DNA of 64,000 nucleotides from Saccharibacillus alkalitolerans (GCF_011090185.1 NZ_JAAFGS010000002.1:496001-560000); one strand, 5' to 3'. Positions 7,672-17,298 are shown, numbered from the stretch's first letter. Translations and numbers: made by a program. Notes: a model not told the origin generated them from the sequence alone.

Positions 7672-8199
7672 TCAGCTTCGTTCCAACTCCAGCGTATAGT
7701 GCGCAAAAACGACCGGCTGCCCGTTCAGTTCGTACGGCGTTTCTTCGACCGACGTTTGCTCGAACCCGCAGCTCTCCAGCACGCGGCGCGAAGCCGGATT
7801 GGACAGCGTCGTTTTGGCCGTCAGCCGTTCCAGACCGGCGGCGGACGCTTCGGCGATCAGCAGCGTCAGCGCCCGCTTGGCCAGTCCGCGGCCCGAGAAC
7901 CGCTCGCCGATCCGGTAACCGGCTTCGGCGCAGCATGCGGCCGGATCGACATCGTTCAAGTTGGCGCGTCCCATAATCGTTCCTTCGCCGTCTTTGACCA
8001 GGTAAAACCGCGATCCGCCTTCCGCCTGTTCGTTCAGCAGCGCGGCATGCCGCGCGGCAAAACCATCCCGCTCGTAATAAGCGTCTCCCCGTCCGGGAAC
8101 GGAGCGTTCGAAATAACCGCGGTTTGCCCGCTCGAATGCCAGCAGCGCGTCGGCATCGTCGGCCGCGAGCGGCACAAGCCGAATATCCGTGTTCTTCAT
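7672..8199 (-). CDS. RimJ/RimL-type GNAT N-acetyltransferase
   Basis: A 175-residue GNAT acetyltransferase of the ribosomal-protein-alanine type (RimJ/RimL-like). It begins DIRLVPLAADDADALLAFE; the acetyl-CoA binding segment is GYRIGERFSGRGLAKRALTL (about 95-115), followed by NPASRRVLESCGFEQ. Members acetylate N-terminal amines of proteins or small molecules. The ATG at 8199 follows AAGGAAG; an upstream in-frame ATG at 8280 would overlap the P-loop gene. It is the middle gene of the P-loop / GNAT / Nudix cluster, with gaps of 31 and 22 bases. Confidence 0.88.
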   Translation of the reverse strand: MKNTDIRLVPLAADDADALLAFERANRGYFERSVPGRGDAYYERDGFAARHAALLNEQAEGGSRFYLVKDGEGTIMGRANLNDVDPAACCAEAGYRIGERFSGRGLAKRALTLLIAEASAAGLERLTAKTTLSNPASRRVLESCGFEQTSVEETPYELNGQPVVFAHYTLELERS

Positions 8200-8230
8200 C
8201 TTCCTTCCCCTCTCGATCCGAAAAAAGCGT

Positions 8231-9142
8231 TCAGTTCCGCAGCATGCGGCGCAGCGCGGCCGTCCGTTCTTCTTCGTCATATGCGGAGTTATCGAACTTC
8301 TCCGTTCGAATCTCCAGCCGGCCGAGAATCTCTTCCTCCAGCCGGCGCCGCGCGCGAAGCACCTCGATCGTCCCGGCGATGGCGGATTCGCGCGAAGAAC
8401 CGGCCGCTTCGCCGTCCGCCGGCAGCTTTACGTTGGCCGCCCCCCAGCCCTGATTCAAATAGTAGTCCATGAACCCGTCCGACCATTCGCCCGGGCGTTC
8501 CTCCGCCGCACGCCGGAACGTTTTCCCGACATCCCGCTGATCGGCGTAGACCACCAGCGGATTCAATTCGCGCACGGCTTCTTCCAGCCGCTTTACATAG
8601 CCGATTGCCGTCTCCGGTTCCGCGCCGCAGCGGATCATGGCCATCGTCACGGGATTCTGAATAAAGCAGCACTCGAAGATGTACGCGACGCTGCCGCCGC
8701 CCCGCGACGCCGATGCCGACGCCTGCTTCGCAAAGCGGTTCCAGGCCGCCGCGATAAGCTCGATGTGCAGCCCCAGCGGCAGTTCGTAAACATCTCGTCC
8801 TTCGATGGCGCGAAGCGCGGGCTCCGGCAGATCCCGGCCGGTACGCTCCCGAATCGAGCGATAGGCCAGCAGCGTCCCGCCGTCTTCGATCAGGGATTCG
8901 CGCTTCTCTTCCGCTTTCAGCTGCCGCGTCCATCCGGGAAGCGCCGCTTCCAGCTCTCTCCACTCGCTGTCCGTCAAATAAGCGAAGCCTTCGTAATCGG
9001 CGGGATGATCCGTTCTTCCCTCTTCGTACAGGCGGACATCCGTCTCCGGTTCGCCTTCTTCCACCAGCCTCCGGATCGTCTCCGCCGTCGTTGTCTTGCC
9101 CGAGCCCGGCAGGCCTTCCACCAGGATCAGTCGGGTTCGCAT
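8231..9142 (-). CDS. P-loop NTPase, kinase-like, unknown substrate
   Basis: A 303-residue soluble protein with an N-terminal Walker A, EGLPGSGKTTTAE (residues ~9-21), typical of small-molecule kinases. Other recognisable features are an acidic segment LYEEGRTDHP and the block FECCFIQNPVTMAMIR near the middle. A charged helix with RARRRLEEEILGRL is near the C-terminus. I do not recognise a named family beyond P-loop NTPase. The ATG at 9142 has GAGGAGG nine bases upstream. It leads the operon with the GNAT and Nudix genes, which may mean modification of a nucleotide, sugar or antibiotic, but nothing in the sequence fixes this. Confidence 0.75.
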   Translation of the reverse strand: MRTRLILVEGLPGSGKTTTAETIRRLVEEGEPETDVRLYEEGRTDHPADYEGFAYLTDSEWRELEAALPGWTRQLKAEEKRESLIEDGGTLLAYRSIRERTGRDLPEPALRAIEGRDVYELPLGLHIELIAAAWNRFAKQASASASRGGGSVAYIFECCFIQNPVTMAMIRCGAEPETAIGYVKRLEEAVRELNPLVVYADQRDVGKTFRRAAEERPGEWSDGFMDYYLNQGWGAANVKLPADGEAAGSSRESAIAGTIEVLRARRRLEEEILGRLEIRTEKFDNSAYDEEERTAALRRMLRN

Positions 9143-9290
9143 AAACCGTTTCCTCCTCAAATTCCGTGTGCTCTCTTCATTATAAGGGAGCATACGGAGG
9201 AGTTCCGAACTTTTCTTGCTCTGTCTGTCGAACCTGACCGGGCTGCCGGTTGGCATGCTCCGCCGAATGCCGAATTGACGGACATCCTTT

Positions 9291-9430
9291 AGAAATAACT
9301 GCACCAGAGCAGCTATTTCACAAAAAAAGGAGGAAAAGAGCATTCCTACGGCCAAATAGCTGCTCTCCTGCAGCTATTTCTCCAAAAAAAGCGCTTCGGA
9401 AGAAAATAAGTGCTTTTTCGCAGCTATGGA
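9291..9430. repeat. Three-copy hairpin repeat cluster (AAATAGCTGC type)
   Basis: Three units with 10-base arms and a six-base loop: 9291-9319 (GAAATAACTGC...GCAGCTATTTC, one mismatch), 9353-9378 (AAATAGCTGC...GCAGCTATTT, perfect) and about 9402-9428 (AAATAAGTGC...GCAGCTATGG, decayed). They fill the gap between the P-loop gene start and the chemoreceptor terminator, with no coding sequence. The units are related to each other and spaced 20-35 bp apart. Confidence 0.75.
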
Positions 9431-9472
9431 GAGCCCGGAGCCCGCGAACCGGACAGTGTAACCCGCAAACAA

Positions 9473-9500
9473 CAAAAAGCCCCCGGCGCGGCGCCGGAGG
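9473..9500 (-). terminator. Intrinsic terminator after chemoreceptor gene
   Basis: On the minus strand GCCTCCGGCGCC pairs with GCCGGGGGC with a short loop and is followed by TTTTTG. Confidence 0.8.
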
Positions 9501-9528
9501 CTTGCTTACGTTCTTTCGGTATTTTCGC

Positions 9529-11241
9529 TTAAATCTTGAATTTCTCCACGATGTCCGACAGCGAATCGGCCATTTCTTTCAGGCGGAGCGAAGTTCCTTC
9601 CATCTCGCTCATGGAAGCGGCCTGTTCTTCGCTCATGGCGGATACTTCTTCCGTCAGCGCGGCCATCTCTTCCGTCACGCGCGTAATTTCCATGACGGAG
9701 GTGCCGACGCTGTGCGAGCCCGCCGACATTTGTTCGACGGTCGCGGCCACTTCGACCATCTGGCCGCTGAGCGAATTGACTCGCTCGACGATCGCTTCGA
9801 ACGCGCTGCCCGCGTCGCCGAGAGAAGCGACGCCGTGATCGACGCTGCCCGAGCTGGCTTCGACGAGGTCGACGATCTCCCGGATGCCGCTCGTCATGGC
9901 CGTAATGATGCGGCTGATGTCCTGCGTCGAACGGGACGACTGGTCGGCGAGCTTGCGGATCTCGGACGCGACGACGCTGAAGCCCAATCCGTGCTCTCCG
10001 GCGCGGGCCGCTTCGATCGCCGCGTTCAGCGCCAGCAGGTTGGTCTGGCTGGACGTCTCGGAAATATAGCTCGTGATCGACAGCACTTCGTTCGAACGTT
10101 CCGCCAGTTCCGACACGCTGCCGCGAATGCTCAGGAAGGCATCGGCCACGCTTTGCACTTCCGCGACGCTGCGCTTGATGCGCTGCTCGCCGTCGGCGGC
10201 CACGCCCCGCGTTTCCTTCGCGAGTTCGGCCACGTCGGAGGTCGCTTCCGCCACCTGTTCCAAGCCGGTGATCGTCTGCTGCATGACGGCGGAAATGTCT
10301 TCCGTCTGCGATACCTGACGTTCCGAACCTTCGGCCACGCGCTGGATCGAAGTCGTCACTTCCTTGACGGCGCGGGAGTTCTCCTGCGCGCCCTGCTGCA
10401 GCGCGGAGGAAGCGCCGATCAGCTGCGTCGTGTTGTCTTTCAGGTCGCGGATCATATCCTGCAGGCTGGCCAGCAGCAGGTTGGTCGCTTCGCCCAGATC
10501 CTTGATCTCGTCGCTCGTTTTCACTTCGATCCGCTTCGTGAGATCGCCGCCGGAAGAAGCGATATCGCGGATCGTGCCGGTCACCGTTCTCACGCTGCGC
10601 GAGATGCCCGAAGAAATGAACCAGGCCAGCAGGAGCGCGACGACTACGACGACGCCGAGCAGAATGAGAAGCAGTCCTTCCAGCGTCTGGTTGCTGTTAT
10701 GCAGATCGGCTACGCGCTTCTCCGTCAGATTTTTTTCCGTCGTCACGAAGCCGTCAACCAGTTGGCGGAAAACGTCCATGTCCTGTTTGCCCGGGTCGTC
10801 CACGAAGAATTGGTTCAACCCTTCGGTGTCACCCGCGCGCTTCATCGCCACGGTCGCTTCGCCCGCCACTTGAATCCAGTCTTCGATCTTGGCTTTGATT
10901 TCGTTCAATTTCTCCTGCTGGGCCGGATTATCCGACACCAGTTCGTACAGCGCGTTGTAATTTTGCTGCCAGGATTCTTTGCCGGCGTTATATGGACCCA
11001 AGTATTTATCTTCGCCCGTAATAATGAAGCCGCGCTGGCCCGTTTCCATGTCGACCGCGCTTTTCGAGATCTGGCTGATGCGGTCGTGAACGTCCATGTC
11101 GTGACCAGCGATAAAGTTCATCTCGTTCTCCAGCTTGTCGATCTGGCCGCGCACGATGAGAATGGCGGCAGCCAAGGCCACGATCACGAGCAGGTAGCCG
11201 ACTCCGATTTTCGCGCCTATGTTGAGCCTGAATTTTTTCAT
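9529..11241 (-). CDS. Methyl-accepting chemotaxis protein with CHASE3 sensor
   Basis: A 570-residue chemoreceptor. A first membrane helix (residues ~10-33) is followed by an extracellular CHASE3 sensor with [18 protein letters not shown] second membrane helix (near residue 200, [16 protein letters not shown]) leads to a HAMP domain and a long cytoplasmic coiled coil. The hairpin tip that contacts CheA/CheW is present ([20 protein letters not shown], then [14 protein letters not shown]). Several Glu/Gln methylation sites are likely. The ATG at 11241 has a GGGAGAG at about the right distance. The ligand is unknown. It stands alone, away from any che operon here. Confidence 0.92.
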   Translation of the reverse strand: MKKFRLNIGAKIGVGYLLVIVALAAAILIVRGQIDKLENEMNFIAGHDMDVHDRISQISKSAVDMETGQRGFIITGEDKYLGPYNAGKESWQQNYNALYELVSDNPAQQEKLNEIKAKIEDWIQVAGEATVAMKRAGDTEGLNQFFVDDPGKQDMDVFRQLVDGFVTTEKNLTEKRVADLHNSNQTLEGLLLILLGVVVVVALLLAWFISSGISRSVRTVTGTIRDIASSGGDLTKRIEVKTSDEIKDLGEATNLLLASLQDMIRDLKDNTTQLIGASSALQQGAQENSRAVKEVTTSIQRVAEGSERQVSQTEDISAVMQQTITGLEQVAEATSDVAELAKETRGVAADGEQRIKRSVAEVQSVADAFLSIRGSVSELAERSNEVLSITSYISETSSQTNLLALNAAIEAARAGEHGLGFSVVASEIRKLADQSSRSTQDISRIITAMTSGIREIVDLVEASSGSVDHGVASLGDAGSAFEAIVERVNSLSGQMVEVAATVEQMSAGSHSVGTSVMEITRVTEEMAALTEEVSAMSEEQAASMSEMEGTSLRLKEMADSLSDIVEKFKI

Positions 11242-11437
11242 TCTGTTCTGCACTCTCCCTGTTGTGAATAAAATCCATGAAATGTAAGGCAAATTCCAGT
11301 ACTTGTTTTATCGGAAAATCGATTCCGAATATAAAGCCCCGCCGAAAAATTTGCGACTTTTTGCTCCGGATTTGAGAGAAACGATTTTATTTTTGAAAAA
11401 CCCTTCATTTCGATAACGTTTTATATTCACCGCAAGT

Positions 11438-11467
11438 TTGACGGGGTAAAGGATAAAGCGGTTACAA
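11438..11467 (+). promoter_or_regulatory. Possible promoter with overlapping cre-like site (GH5-1)
   Basis: TTGACG (11438-11443) could be a -35. A cre-like sequence GATAAAGCGGTTACAA (11452-11467) matches 13 of 16 positions of the CcpA consensus WTGNAANCGNWWNCAW and would overlap the -10. This would fit glucose repression of the cellulase gene. The -10 itself is weak. Confidence 0.4.
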
Positions 11468-11520
11468 AAATGTCTGGCCGCGCACTGTCACAGAACTTAC
11501 ATACCCCCAAGGAGGTTCAC

Positions 11521-13239
11521 ATGTTCAAAAGACGCTTCAAGCCCGCTTTTGCCGTGCTGCTCGCCGCCGTGCTGATGCTCTCGATGCTGCCCGCCGCCGC
11601 AGGTAAAGCTTCCGCCGCGGAAAATCCGCCGAAAAGCAAGATGCAAACTTACGTCGACCGTATGCAGCCCGGCTGGAACCTGGGCAACACGCTCGATTCC
11701 GTCGGCGCCGACGAGACGGCCTGGGGCAATCCGCGCGTCACGCGCGAACTGATCAAGCAGATCTCCCGCCAGGGCTTCAACAGCATCCGCATTCCGGTCA
11801 CCTGGGATAACCATATCGGACCGGCTCCGGATTATAAGATCGATCCCGCTTACCTCGACCGCGTCGCGGAAGTCGTCGGCTGGGCCCGTACGGAAAACCT
11901 GTACGTCCTGATCAACGTGCATCACGACTCGTGGGTATGGATCAGCAAGATGGAAAGCAACCATGACGAGACGCTGGCCCGCTATAACGCGGTATGGAAG
12001 CAGATCGCCGAGCGTTTCAAAAACGAATCCGACAAGCTCTCGTTCGAAAGCGTCAACGAGCCGCGCTTCACGGACGGCGGCACGACCGACGAAGCGGTGG
12101 CGCAGGAGATGCTCGACGAGCTGAACCTGTCGTTCCACGAGATCGTCCGGAGTTCGGGCGGCAAAAACGCGACCCGACCGCTCGTCCTGTCCACGCTCGA
12201 AGCATCCCCTTCCCAGGAACGCATGGACGCGCTGTATCAAACGTTCGAGCAGCTGAAAGACGATAAAAACCTGATCGCCACCGTTCACTATTACGGCTAC
12301 TGGCCGTTCAGCGTGAACGTCGCCGGCACGACGACGTTCGACGAAACGACCCGTAACGATATCGTCACGACGTTCGACAACGTGTACGACACGTTTACGG
12401 CCCGAGGCATTCCGGTCATCGTCGGCGAATACGGCCTGCTCGGTTTCGATCAGGGCCTCGATGTCGTCGAACAGGGAGAAAAACTGAAGTTCTTCGAATT
12501 CCTGACCTATTATTTGAAAGAAAAACGCCTGACCGGCATGTGGTGGGACAACGGACAGCATTTCAGCCGCACCCAATACAAATGGTCCGACCCCGAACTG
12601 TACGAAATCATCCGCTCGGGTCAAAAGCAGCGTTCGGCCGTGGCCGAAACGGATCTGATCATGCTGCGCCAGGGAGAAACGGTAACCGATGCCGTCATCC
12701 AACTGCAGCTCAACGGCAACAAGCTGACGTCGCTCAAAGCCGACGGCAAACGTCTGGTCCGCAACAAGGAATACAGCCTGAACGGCGAAACGCTGACGAT
12801 CCCGGCGGCCACGCTGCAGCGTCTGACCTCGCCCGGCAAGCTGGGCGTCAATTCCGTCCTGACCGCCGGCTTCACCAAAGGCCCGGACTGGAATTTCTAT
12901 CTGACCGTGCATAAGACGCCGGTATTGGAAGCCGCGAGCGGTACAGCGGCGGACTTTGCCATCCCGGCCGACTTCGGCGGCGACAAGCTCGCCACGATGG
13001 AAGCCGTATACGTATCCGGAGGCAATGCCGGACCGAACGACTGGACGTCGTTCAAGGAATTCGGGCGGACTTTCGACCCGGATTACGCCGGCGGCGAGAT
13101 TGCGCTGACGCAGACGCTGCTGAACGAGGTGCGCGATAACGAAGCGGTTACGCTGACGTTCCACTTCTGGAGCGGCGACAAGGTGACCTACACGATCACG
13201 AAGACCGGCGGAAGCGTAAGCGGACAGCCGGCGCAGTAA
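11521..13239 (+). CDS. Secreted GH5 endo-beta-1,4-glucanase with CBM_X2 and CBM46-like modules
   Basis: A 572-residue exported enzyme. A signal peptide (to about residue 33, KASA-AE) is followed by a GH5 subfamily-4-like catalytic domain: GWNLGNTLDSVGADETAWG, VNVHHDSWVW, acid/base E180 in SVNEPRFTD and nucleophile E303 in IVGEYGLLGFD. After residue ~375 come an Ig-like CBM_X2 module and a C-terminal module (ATMEAVYVSGG..., LTFHFWSGDKVTYTI) resembling CBM46 of Bacillus Cel5B enzymes. It should cut cellulose, mixed-linkage glucan or xyloglucan. The ATG at 11521 follows AAGGAGG. A paralog lies 1.7 kb downstream. Confidence 0.92.
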   Translation: MFKRRFKPAFAVLLAAVLMLSMLPAAAGKASAAENPPKSKMQTYVDRMQPGWNLGNTLDSVGADETAWGNPRVTRELIKQISRQGFNSIRIPVTWDNHIGPAPDYKIDPAYLDRVAEVVGWARTENLYVLINVHHDSWVWISKMESNHDETLARYNAVWKQIAERFKNESDKLSFESVNEPRFTDGGTTDEAVAQEMLDELNLSFHEIVRSSGGKNATRPLVLSTLEASPSQERMDALYQTFEQLKDDKNLIATVHYYGYWPFSVNVAGTTTFDETTRNDIVTTFDNVYDTFTARGIPVIVGEYGLLGFDQGLDVVEQGEKLKFFEFLTYYLKEKRLTGMWWDNGQHFSRTQYKWSDPELYEIIRSGQKQRSAVAETDLIMLRQGETVTDAVIQLQLNGNKLTSLKADGKRLVRNKEYSLNGETLTIPAATLQRLTSPGKLGVNSVLTAGFTKGPDWNFYLTVHKTPVLEAASGTAADFAIPADFGGDKLATMEAVYVSGGNAGPNDWTSFKEFGRTFDPDYAGGEIALTQTLLNEVRDNEAVTLTFHFWSGDKVTYTITKTGGSVSGQPAQ

Positions 13240-13268
13240 CGCCATTTTACGAAAAATGCCGACTTCGG

Positions 13269-13307
13269 CCGCCCGCATCGCTCCACGATGCCGGGCGGTT
13301 TTCCTTT
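13269..13307 (+). terminator. Intrinsic terminator after GH5-1
   Basis: CCGCCCGCATCG pairs with CGATGCCGGGCGG (one bulge) around CTCCA-like loop bases, followed by TTTTCCTTTT. Confidence 0.75.
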
Positions 13308-13461
13308 TGCCGGCAGACAGCTATCCTGTTTTGCCTTATGATTAAGTCAGACCAGGCAGCCACGAACAGACAGCCATGACATCCGTTCCAACGCTCCGGC
13401 AGCACTCCGTTTTCTCGAGGGCCGGGCCGGCCCGACGAACGGAAGCCCGGGAGGAACTTTT

Positions 13462-14574
13462 ATGATGACAGACCCCAGATTACAGCAGCTCGCGCGTACC
13501 GTCGTGCATTATTCCGCCGACGTGCGGCCGGGGGAAAACGTGCTGATCCGCGCGCTCGACGTGCATGACGCCGATATCCTTGCGCCGTTTATCGACGAGA
13601 TCCACCAGGCCGGCGGACATGCCTTCGTCGACGTCAGCGACTATGCCGTCAATCGGCGCATGATGCTGGGCGGCAGCGAAGAACAGTTCAAGCTCGACGC
13701 GGCGATGAAGCTCGACCAGATGAAACGAATGGACGCCGTCCTGCTCATCCTCGGCGAAAACAACGTTTCCGAATACGCCGACGTTCCGGCCGCCAAACGC
13801 GACGCCTACCGCAAATGGTACAAGCCGGTCACGGACGAGCAGACGAAGAAAAAATGGATTCTGTTCAACTACCCGACCAAAGCTTACGCGCAGCTGGCGG
13901 AGATGAGCACGGAAGCGTACACGCAGTTCCTGTACGATACCTGCACGATGGACTACAGCCGCATGTCCGCCGCCATGGACCCGTTGGCCAAGCTGCTGAC
14001 GGAGACGAAGCGCGTGCGCATCAAGGCGCCGGGCACCGACCTGAGCTTCTCGGTGGAAGGCATTCCCGCGATCAAGTGCGACGGGAAAGTCAACCTGCCC
14101 GACGGCGAAGTCTATACCGCTCCGGTCCGCGATTCCGTCGAAGGCACGATCACGTTCAACACCCGCTCTTCCTACTTGGGACAGAGCTTCGGAGATCTGT
14201 CGTTCACGTTCGAAAAAGGGAAAATCGTGTCCTGCCGCAGCGACAATAACGTCAAGCTGAACGAGCTGCTCGATACCGACGAAGGGGCCCGTTATATCGG
14301 CGAGTTCGCGATCGGCACCAACCCTTACGTGAACCGGATCATGAACGATATCGGCTTCGACGAGAAAATCAACGGCAGCATCCATTTTGCGCTCGGACAG
14401 GCTTACGAGAATGCCGATAACGGCAACGCGTCGGATATCCACTGGGATATCGTGCTGCTGCTGAAAGAAGAATTCGGCGGCGGCGAAATCTATTTCGACG
14501 ACGTGCGGGTCAGCAAAAACGGACGGTTCGTGGTCGACTCCCTGAAAGGACTCAATCCGGAAAACCTGATCTGA
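13462..14574 (+). CDS. M29-family aminopeptidase
   Basis: A 370-residue cytoplasmic metallo-aminopeptidase of the M29 (thermophilic aminopeptidase T / AmpS) family, which removes N-terminal residues from peptides. Recognisable features are LARTVVHYSADVRPGENVLI at the N-terminus, and the metal-ligand segments around EGIPAIKCDGKVNLPDGEVYT, then YIGEFAIGTNPYVN, and GSIHFALGQAYEN with IHWDIV near the C-terminus. GGAGG lies seven bases before the first of two adjacent ATGs. It sits between the two GH5 genes, with terminators on both sides, so it is probably its own unit. Confidence 0.88.
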   Translation: MMTDPRLQQLARTVVHYSADVRPGENVLIRALDVHDADILAPFIDEIHQAGGHAFVDVSDYAVNRRMMLGGSEEQFKLDAAMKLDQMKRMDAVLLILGENNVSEYADVPAAKRDAYRKWYKPVTDEQTKKKWILFNYPTKAYAQLAEMSTEAYTQFLYDTCTMDYSRMSAAMDPLAKLLTETKRVRIKAPGTDLSFSVEGIPAIKCDGKVNLPDGEVYTAPVRDSVEGTITFNTRSSYLGQSFGDLSFTFEKGKIVSCRSDNNVKLNELLDTDEGARYIGEFAIGTNPYVNRIMNDIGFDEKINGSIHFALGQAYENADNGNASDIHWDIVLLLKEEFGGGEIYFDDVRVSKNGRFVVDSLKGLNPENLI

Positions 14575-14656
14575 ACCCGCCTTGCATCCTCCGTTTCGCG
14601 AACCTTCGCCGAAGAAGGTATACGCAGCCTTCTGCGGAAACTCAGATCGAAGAAGT

Positions 14657-14685
14657 ACGGCCCTCCATGCGGAGGGCCGTTTTTT
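14657..14685 (+). terminator. Intrinsic terminator after M29 aminopeptidase
   Basis: ACGGCCCTCC and GGAGGGCCGT form a perfect ten-pair stem with loop ATGC and a run of six Ts. Confidence 0.9.
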
Positions 14686-14894
14686 GTCTGCCGCCCCCTT
14701 CGAACAGGCTTTTACCTGCGTTCTCGCGAGACGTCGACTTTTTGCGATTCGCGGTCGTCCGCGAGGAAGACTCGATCGCAGCTGAAGCCGAAAGACCTTC
14801 TCCTCCGTCCCTTTGTGCGAATGCCTGATTTTTATATGATTTTATGACTGATTCTTCGGGTGTTTCCAAATTTATATCTATGATATTTTAGTAT

Positions 14895-14910
14895 CAGCAA
14901 ACGCTTACAT
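14895..14910 (+). promoter_or_regulatory. cre-like CcpA site before GH5-2
   Basis: CAGCAAACGCTTACAT matches 14 of 16 positions of the cre consensus WTGNAANCGNWWNCAW. It lies 11 bases after a possible -10 (TATGAT, 14879-14884), so CcpA binding would block transcription start. The rest of 14686-14894 is AT-rich with no gene. Confidence 0.6.
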
Positions 14911-14953
14911 TTCCAGTTTTCGTTTGCGACATCCCCTCGAAAAGGAGATCGAT

Positions 14954-16648
14954 ATGAGAAAAAGATCCGTCAGACCGTTCGCCGCGTTGGCGCTCGCCGC
15001 CGCGCTGCTGTTCTCGCTGCTGCCTGTCTCTTCCCCCGCATCGGCCGCCGCTCCGCAGAGCGCCATGCAATCTTACGTCGAAGCGATGCAGCCGGGCTGG
15101 AACCTGGGCAACTCGCTCGATGCCGTAGGCGCCGACGAGACGGCCTGGGGCAATCCCCGCGTCACGAAGGAACTCATTCAGGGCATCGCCGCCCAGGGTT
15201 ATAAAAGCATTCGGATCCCGGTAACCTGGGATGCCCATATCGGCGGAGCGCCGAACTACGCGATCGATCCCGCCTACATGGCTCGCGTCAAGGAAGTGAC
15301 CCAGTGGGCGCTCGACGCGAACCTCTATGTCATGGTCAACGTGCACCACGACTCGTGGGTCTGGCTCAGCAAGATGGAAAGCAACCGTACCCAAACCCTC
15401 GCCCGCTACAACGCGGTCTGGACGCAGATCGCAAATGCTTTCAAAGACAGCCCGAACAAGCTGATGTTCGAAAGCGTCAACGAGCCTCGCTTCACCGACG
15501 GCGGCACGACCGACGAAGCCAAGCAGCAGGCGCTGCTGAACGAGTTGAACGATTCTTTTCATCGGATCGTTCGCGCTTCCGGCGGCGGCAACGCGGCCCG
15601 TCCGCTCGTCATCTCGACGCTGGAAGCTTCGCCGTCGCAGGAACGCATGACGGCCACCTATAACGCGATCTCCAAATGGAACGACAAAAACATCATCGCG
15701 ACCGTTCACTACTACGGCTTCTGGCCGTTCAGCGTGAACATCGCCGGCTACACGACATTTAACGCCGAAGTGCAAAACGACATCACGACGACCTTCGACA
15801 ATGTCTACAACACTTTCGTGGCCAAAGGCATTCCGGTCATCGTTGGCGAATACGGCCTGCTCGGCTTCGACAAAAACACCGGCGTCATCGAGCAGGGCGA
15901 GAAGCTGAAATTTTTCGAATACATCGGCCATTACCTGAAACAAAAACAGATCGCGTCCATGCTGTGGGACAACGGTCAGCATTTCAACCGCACGACCTAC
16001 AAATGGTCCGACGCCGATCTGTTCAACATCGTCAAGGCGAGCTGGAGCGGACGTTCCGCCACGGCTTCGAGCGACCTGGTCTATGTCAAAAAAGGAGCTG
16101 CCGCGCAGGACAAGAGCGTGACGCTCAACCTGAACGGCCGCGCGCTCTCCTCGCTGACGGCAAACGGCACGGCGCTTAAATCCGGCACGGATTACTCGCT
16201 GAGCGGCAGCACGCTGACGTTCAAGGCCTCCCTGCTGTCGCGCTTGACTTCGTCGGGCACGCTCGGCAAGAGCGCGGTCATTACGGCCAAATTCAGCGGC
16301 GGCGCGGACTGGAAGTTCAACGTCGTGCTCCAGCAGACGCCGAAGCTGTCGAACTCGAGCGGCACGACCGCTTCGTTCTCGATTCCGACGGCGTTCAACG
16401 GCGACCAGTTGGCCACGATGGAAGCCGTCTACGCGAGCGGCGGCAGCGCCGGCCCGCAGAATTGGACGACGTTCAAGGAATTTGAAACGGCATTCAGCCC
16501 GACCGCGAGCAGCATCAAGCTGCAGCCGGCGTTCTTCAACGAAACGAACGACGGCACGGTCAAGCTGACGTTCCACTTCTGGAGCGGCGAGAAAATCACG
16601 TATACGATCGTTAAAAACGGCTCGAACGTGACGGGCACGGCGTCTTAA
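14954..16648 (+). CDS. Secreted GH5 endo-beta-1,4-glucanase, paralog of GH5-1
   Basis: A 564-residue exported enzyme with the same build as its neighbour at 11521: signal peptide (to about residue 32, ASAAA), GH5 domain with GWNLGNSLDAVGADETAWG, VNVHHDSWVW, acid/base E177 and nucleophile E299, then CBM_X2-like and CBM46-like modules. The AAAAGGAG before the ATG at 14954 fixes the start. Sequence blocks match GH5-1 along the full length, so this is a tandem duplication, with divergence mostly in the linker and C-terminal modules. A cre-like site at 14895 suggests catabolite repression. Confidence 0.92.
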   Translation: MRKRSVRPFAALALAAALLFSLLPVSSPASAAAPQSAMQSYVEAMQPGWNLGNSLDAVGADETAWGNPRVTKELIQGIAAQGYKSIRIPVTWDAHIGGAPNYAIDPAYMARVKEVTQWALDANLYVMVNVHHDSWVWLSKMESNRTQTLARYNAVWTQIANAFKDSPNKLMFESVNEPRFTDGGTTDEAKQQALLNELNDSFHRIVRASGGGNAARPLVISTLEASPSQERMTATYNAISKWNDKNIIATVHYYGFWPFSVNIAGYTTFNAEVQNDITTTFDNVYNTFVAKGIPVIVGEYGLLGFDKNTGVIEQGEKLKFFEYIGHYLKQKQIASMLWDNGQHFNRTTYKWSDADLFNIVKASWSGRSATASSDLVYVKKGAAAQDKSVTLNLNGRALSSLTANGTALKSGTDYSLSGSTLTFKASLLSRLTSSGTLGKSAVITAKFSGGADWKFNVVLQQTPKLSNSSGTTASFSIPTAFNGDQLATMEAVYASGGSAGPQNWTTFKEFETAFSPTASSIKLQPAFFNETNDGTVKLTFHFWSGEKITYTIVKNGSNVTGTAS

Positions 16649-16686
16649 AGCAAGGGGCGGCAGCCCGGATTCCAACTTAAAAAAAG

Positions 16687-16732
16687 CGGAAGGCTTCCGC
16701 CGGCGAACGCTGCGCGGACCTTCCGTTTTTTT
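16687..16732 (+). terminator. Intrinsic terminator after GH5-2
   Basis: CGGAAGG pairs with CCTTCCG around a GC-rich inner part, followed by seven Ts. A-rich sequence upstream may let it work in both directions. Confidence 0.7.
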
Positions 16733-16887
16733 GCGTGCCGCCATCCGTGTTGCGCCGCTTGACCGGGCTTTTTCCCCTTCGCGGTGTACGCAAGGCGGCA
16801 GGCGGGTAATAACAGGTATTCGCATCCTTGCCTGACGAAAACTTGCAACCGTATCCGGACCCATCCATCGAAAAGGAGCTGAATGCG

Positions 16888-17298
16888 ATGAACGACCGCA
16901 ATCCCCCGACAACCGTCCCGCGCACGATCGGGCGCATCCTGTTCGCCCTGCTGTTCGTGGCGGCGGGCATTTATCATTTTCAGGAAACGATCGGATTCGC
17001 CGCCATGCTGCCCGACTTCGTGCCGCTGCGCAAATGGATTGTTTGGATCTCCGGCGTGGTCGAATGGATTCTGGCGATCCTGCTGTTCGTGCCGCCGATC
17101 CGCAAAAAGATGGGCATCATCATCGCGATCTTCCTGATCGCGATCTTCCCCGCCAACATCTATTCCGCCATCATGAACATTCCGATGCCGGGCCAGCACT
17201 ACACGCCGCCGATCTACCTGTGGCTCCGTCTGCTGGTGCAGCCTCTGTTCATCTGGTGGATCCTGTGGGCGACGCGTCCTCCGAAGGAGAAACGCTGA
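16888..17298 (+). CDS. DoxX-family membrane protein
   Basis: A 136-residue integral membrane protein with four predicted helices (about residues 14-32, 50-68, 74-95 and 113-130), including ILFALLFVAAGIYHF and WISGVVEWILAILLFVPP. This pattern fits the DoxX/DoxD-like family, whose roles in bacteria are mostly undefined (some act with oxidative-stress proteins). The ATG at 16888 has AAAAGGAG nine bases upstream; the longer in-frame start has no ribosome site. It is a single gene followed by a terminator. Confidence 0.8.
   Translation: MNDRNPPTTVPRTIGRILFALLFVAAGIYHFQETIGFAAMLPDFVPLRKWIVWISGVVEWILAILLFVPPIRKKMGIIIAIFLIAIFPANIYSAIMNIPMPGQHYTPPIYLWLRLLVQPLFIWWILWATRPPKEKR

Noticed and set aside
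9291-9430. CRISPR array
   Set aside because: Three decaying hairpin units with irregular spacing and no conserved full-length repeat.
9250-11271. 673-codon frame antisense to the chemoreceptor
   Set aside because: His/Arg/Phe-rich low-complexity translation; the chemoreceptor on the other strand has clear domains.
14894-16912. Long frame antisense to GH5-2 (and a similar one opposite GH5-1)
   Set aside because: The two antisense frames resemble each other only because the sense genes are paralogs; neither has a start signal.
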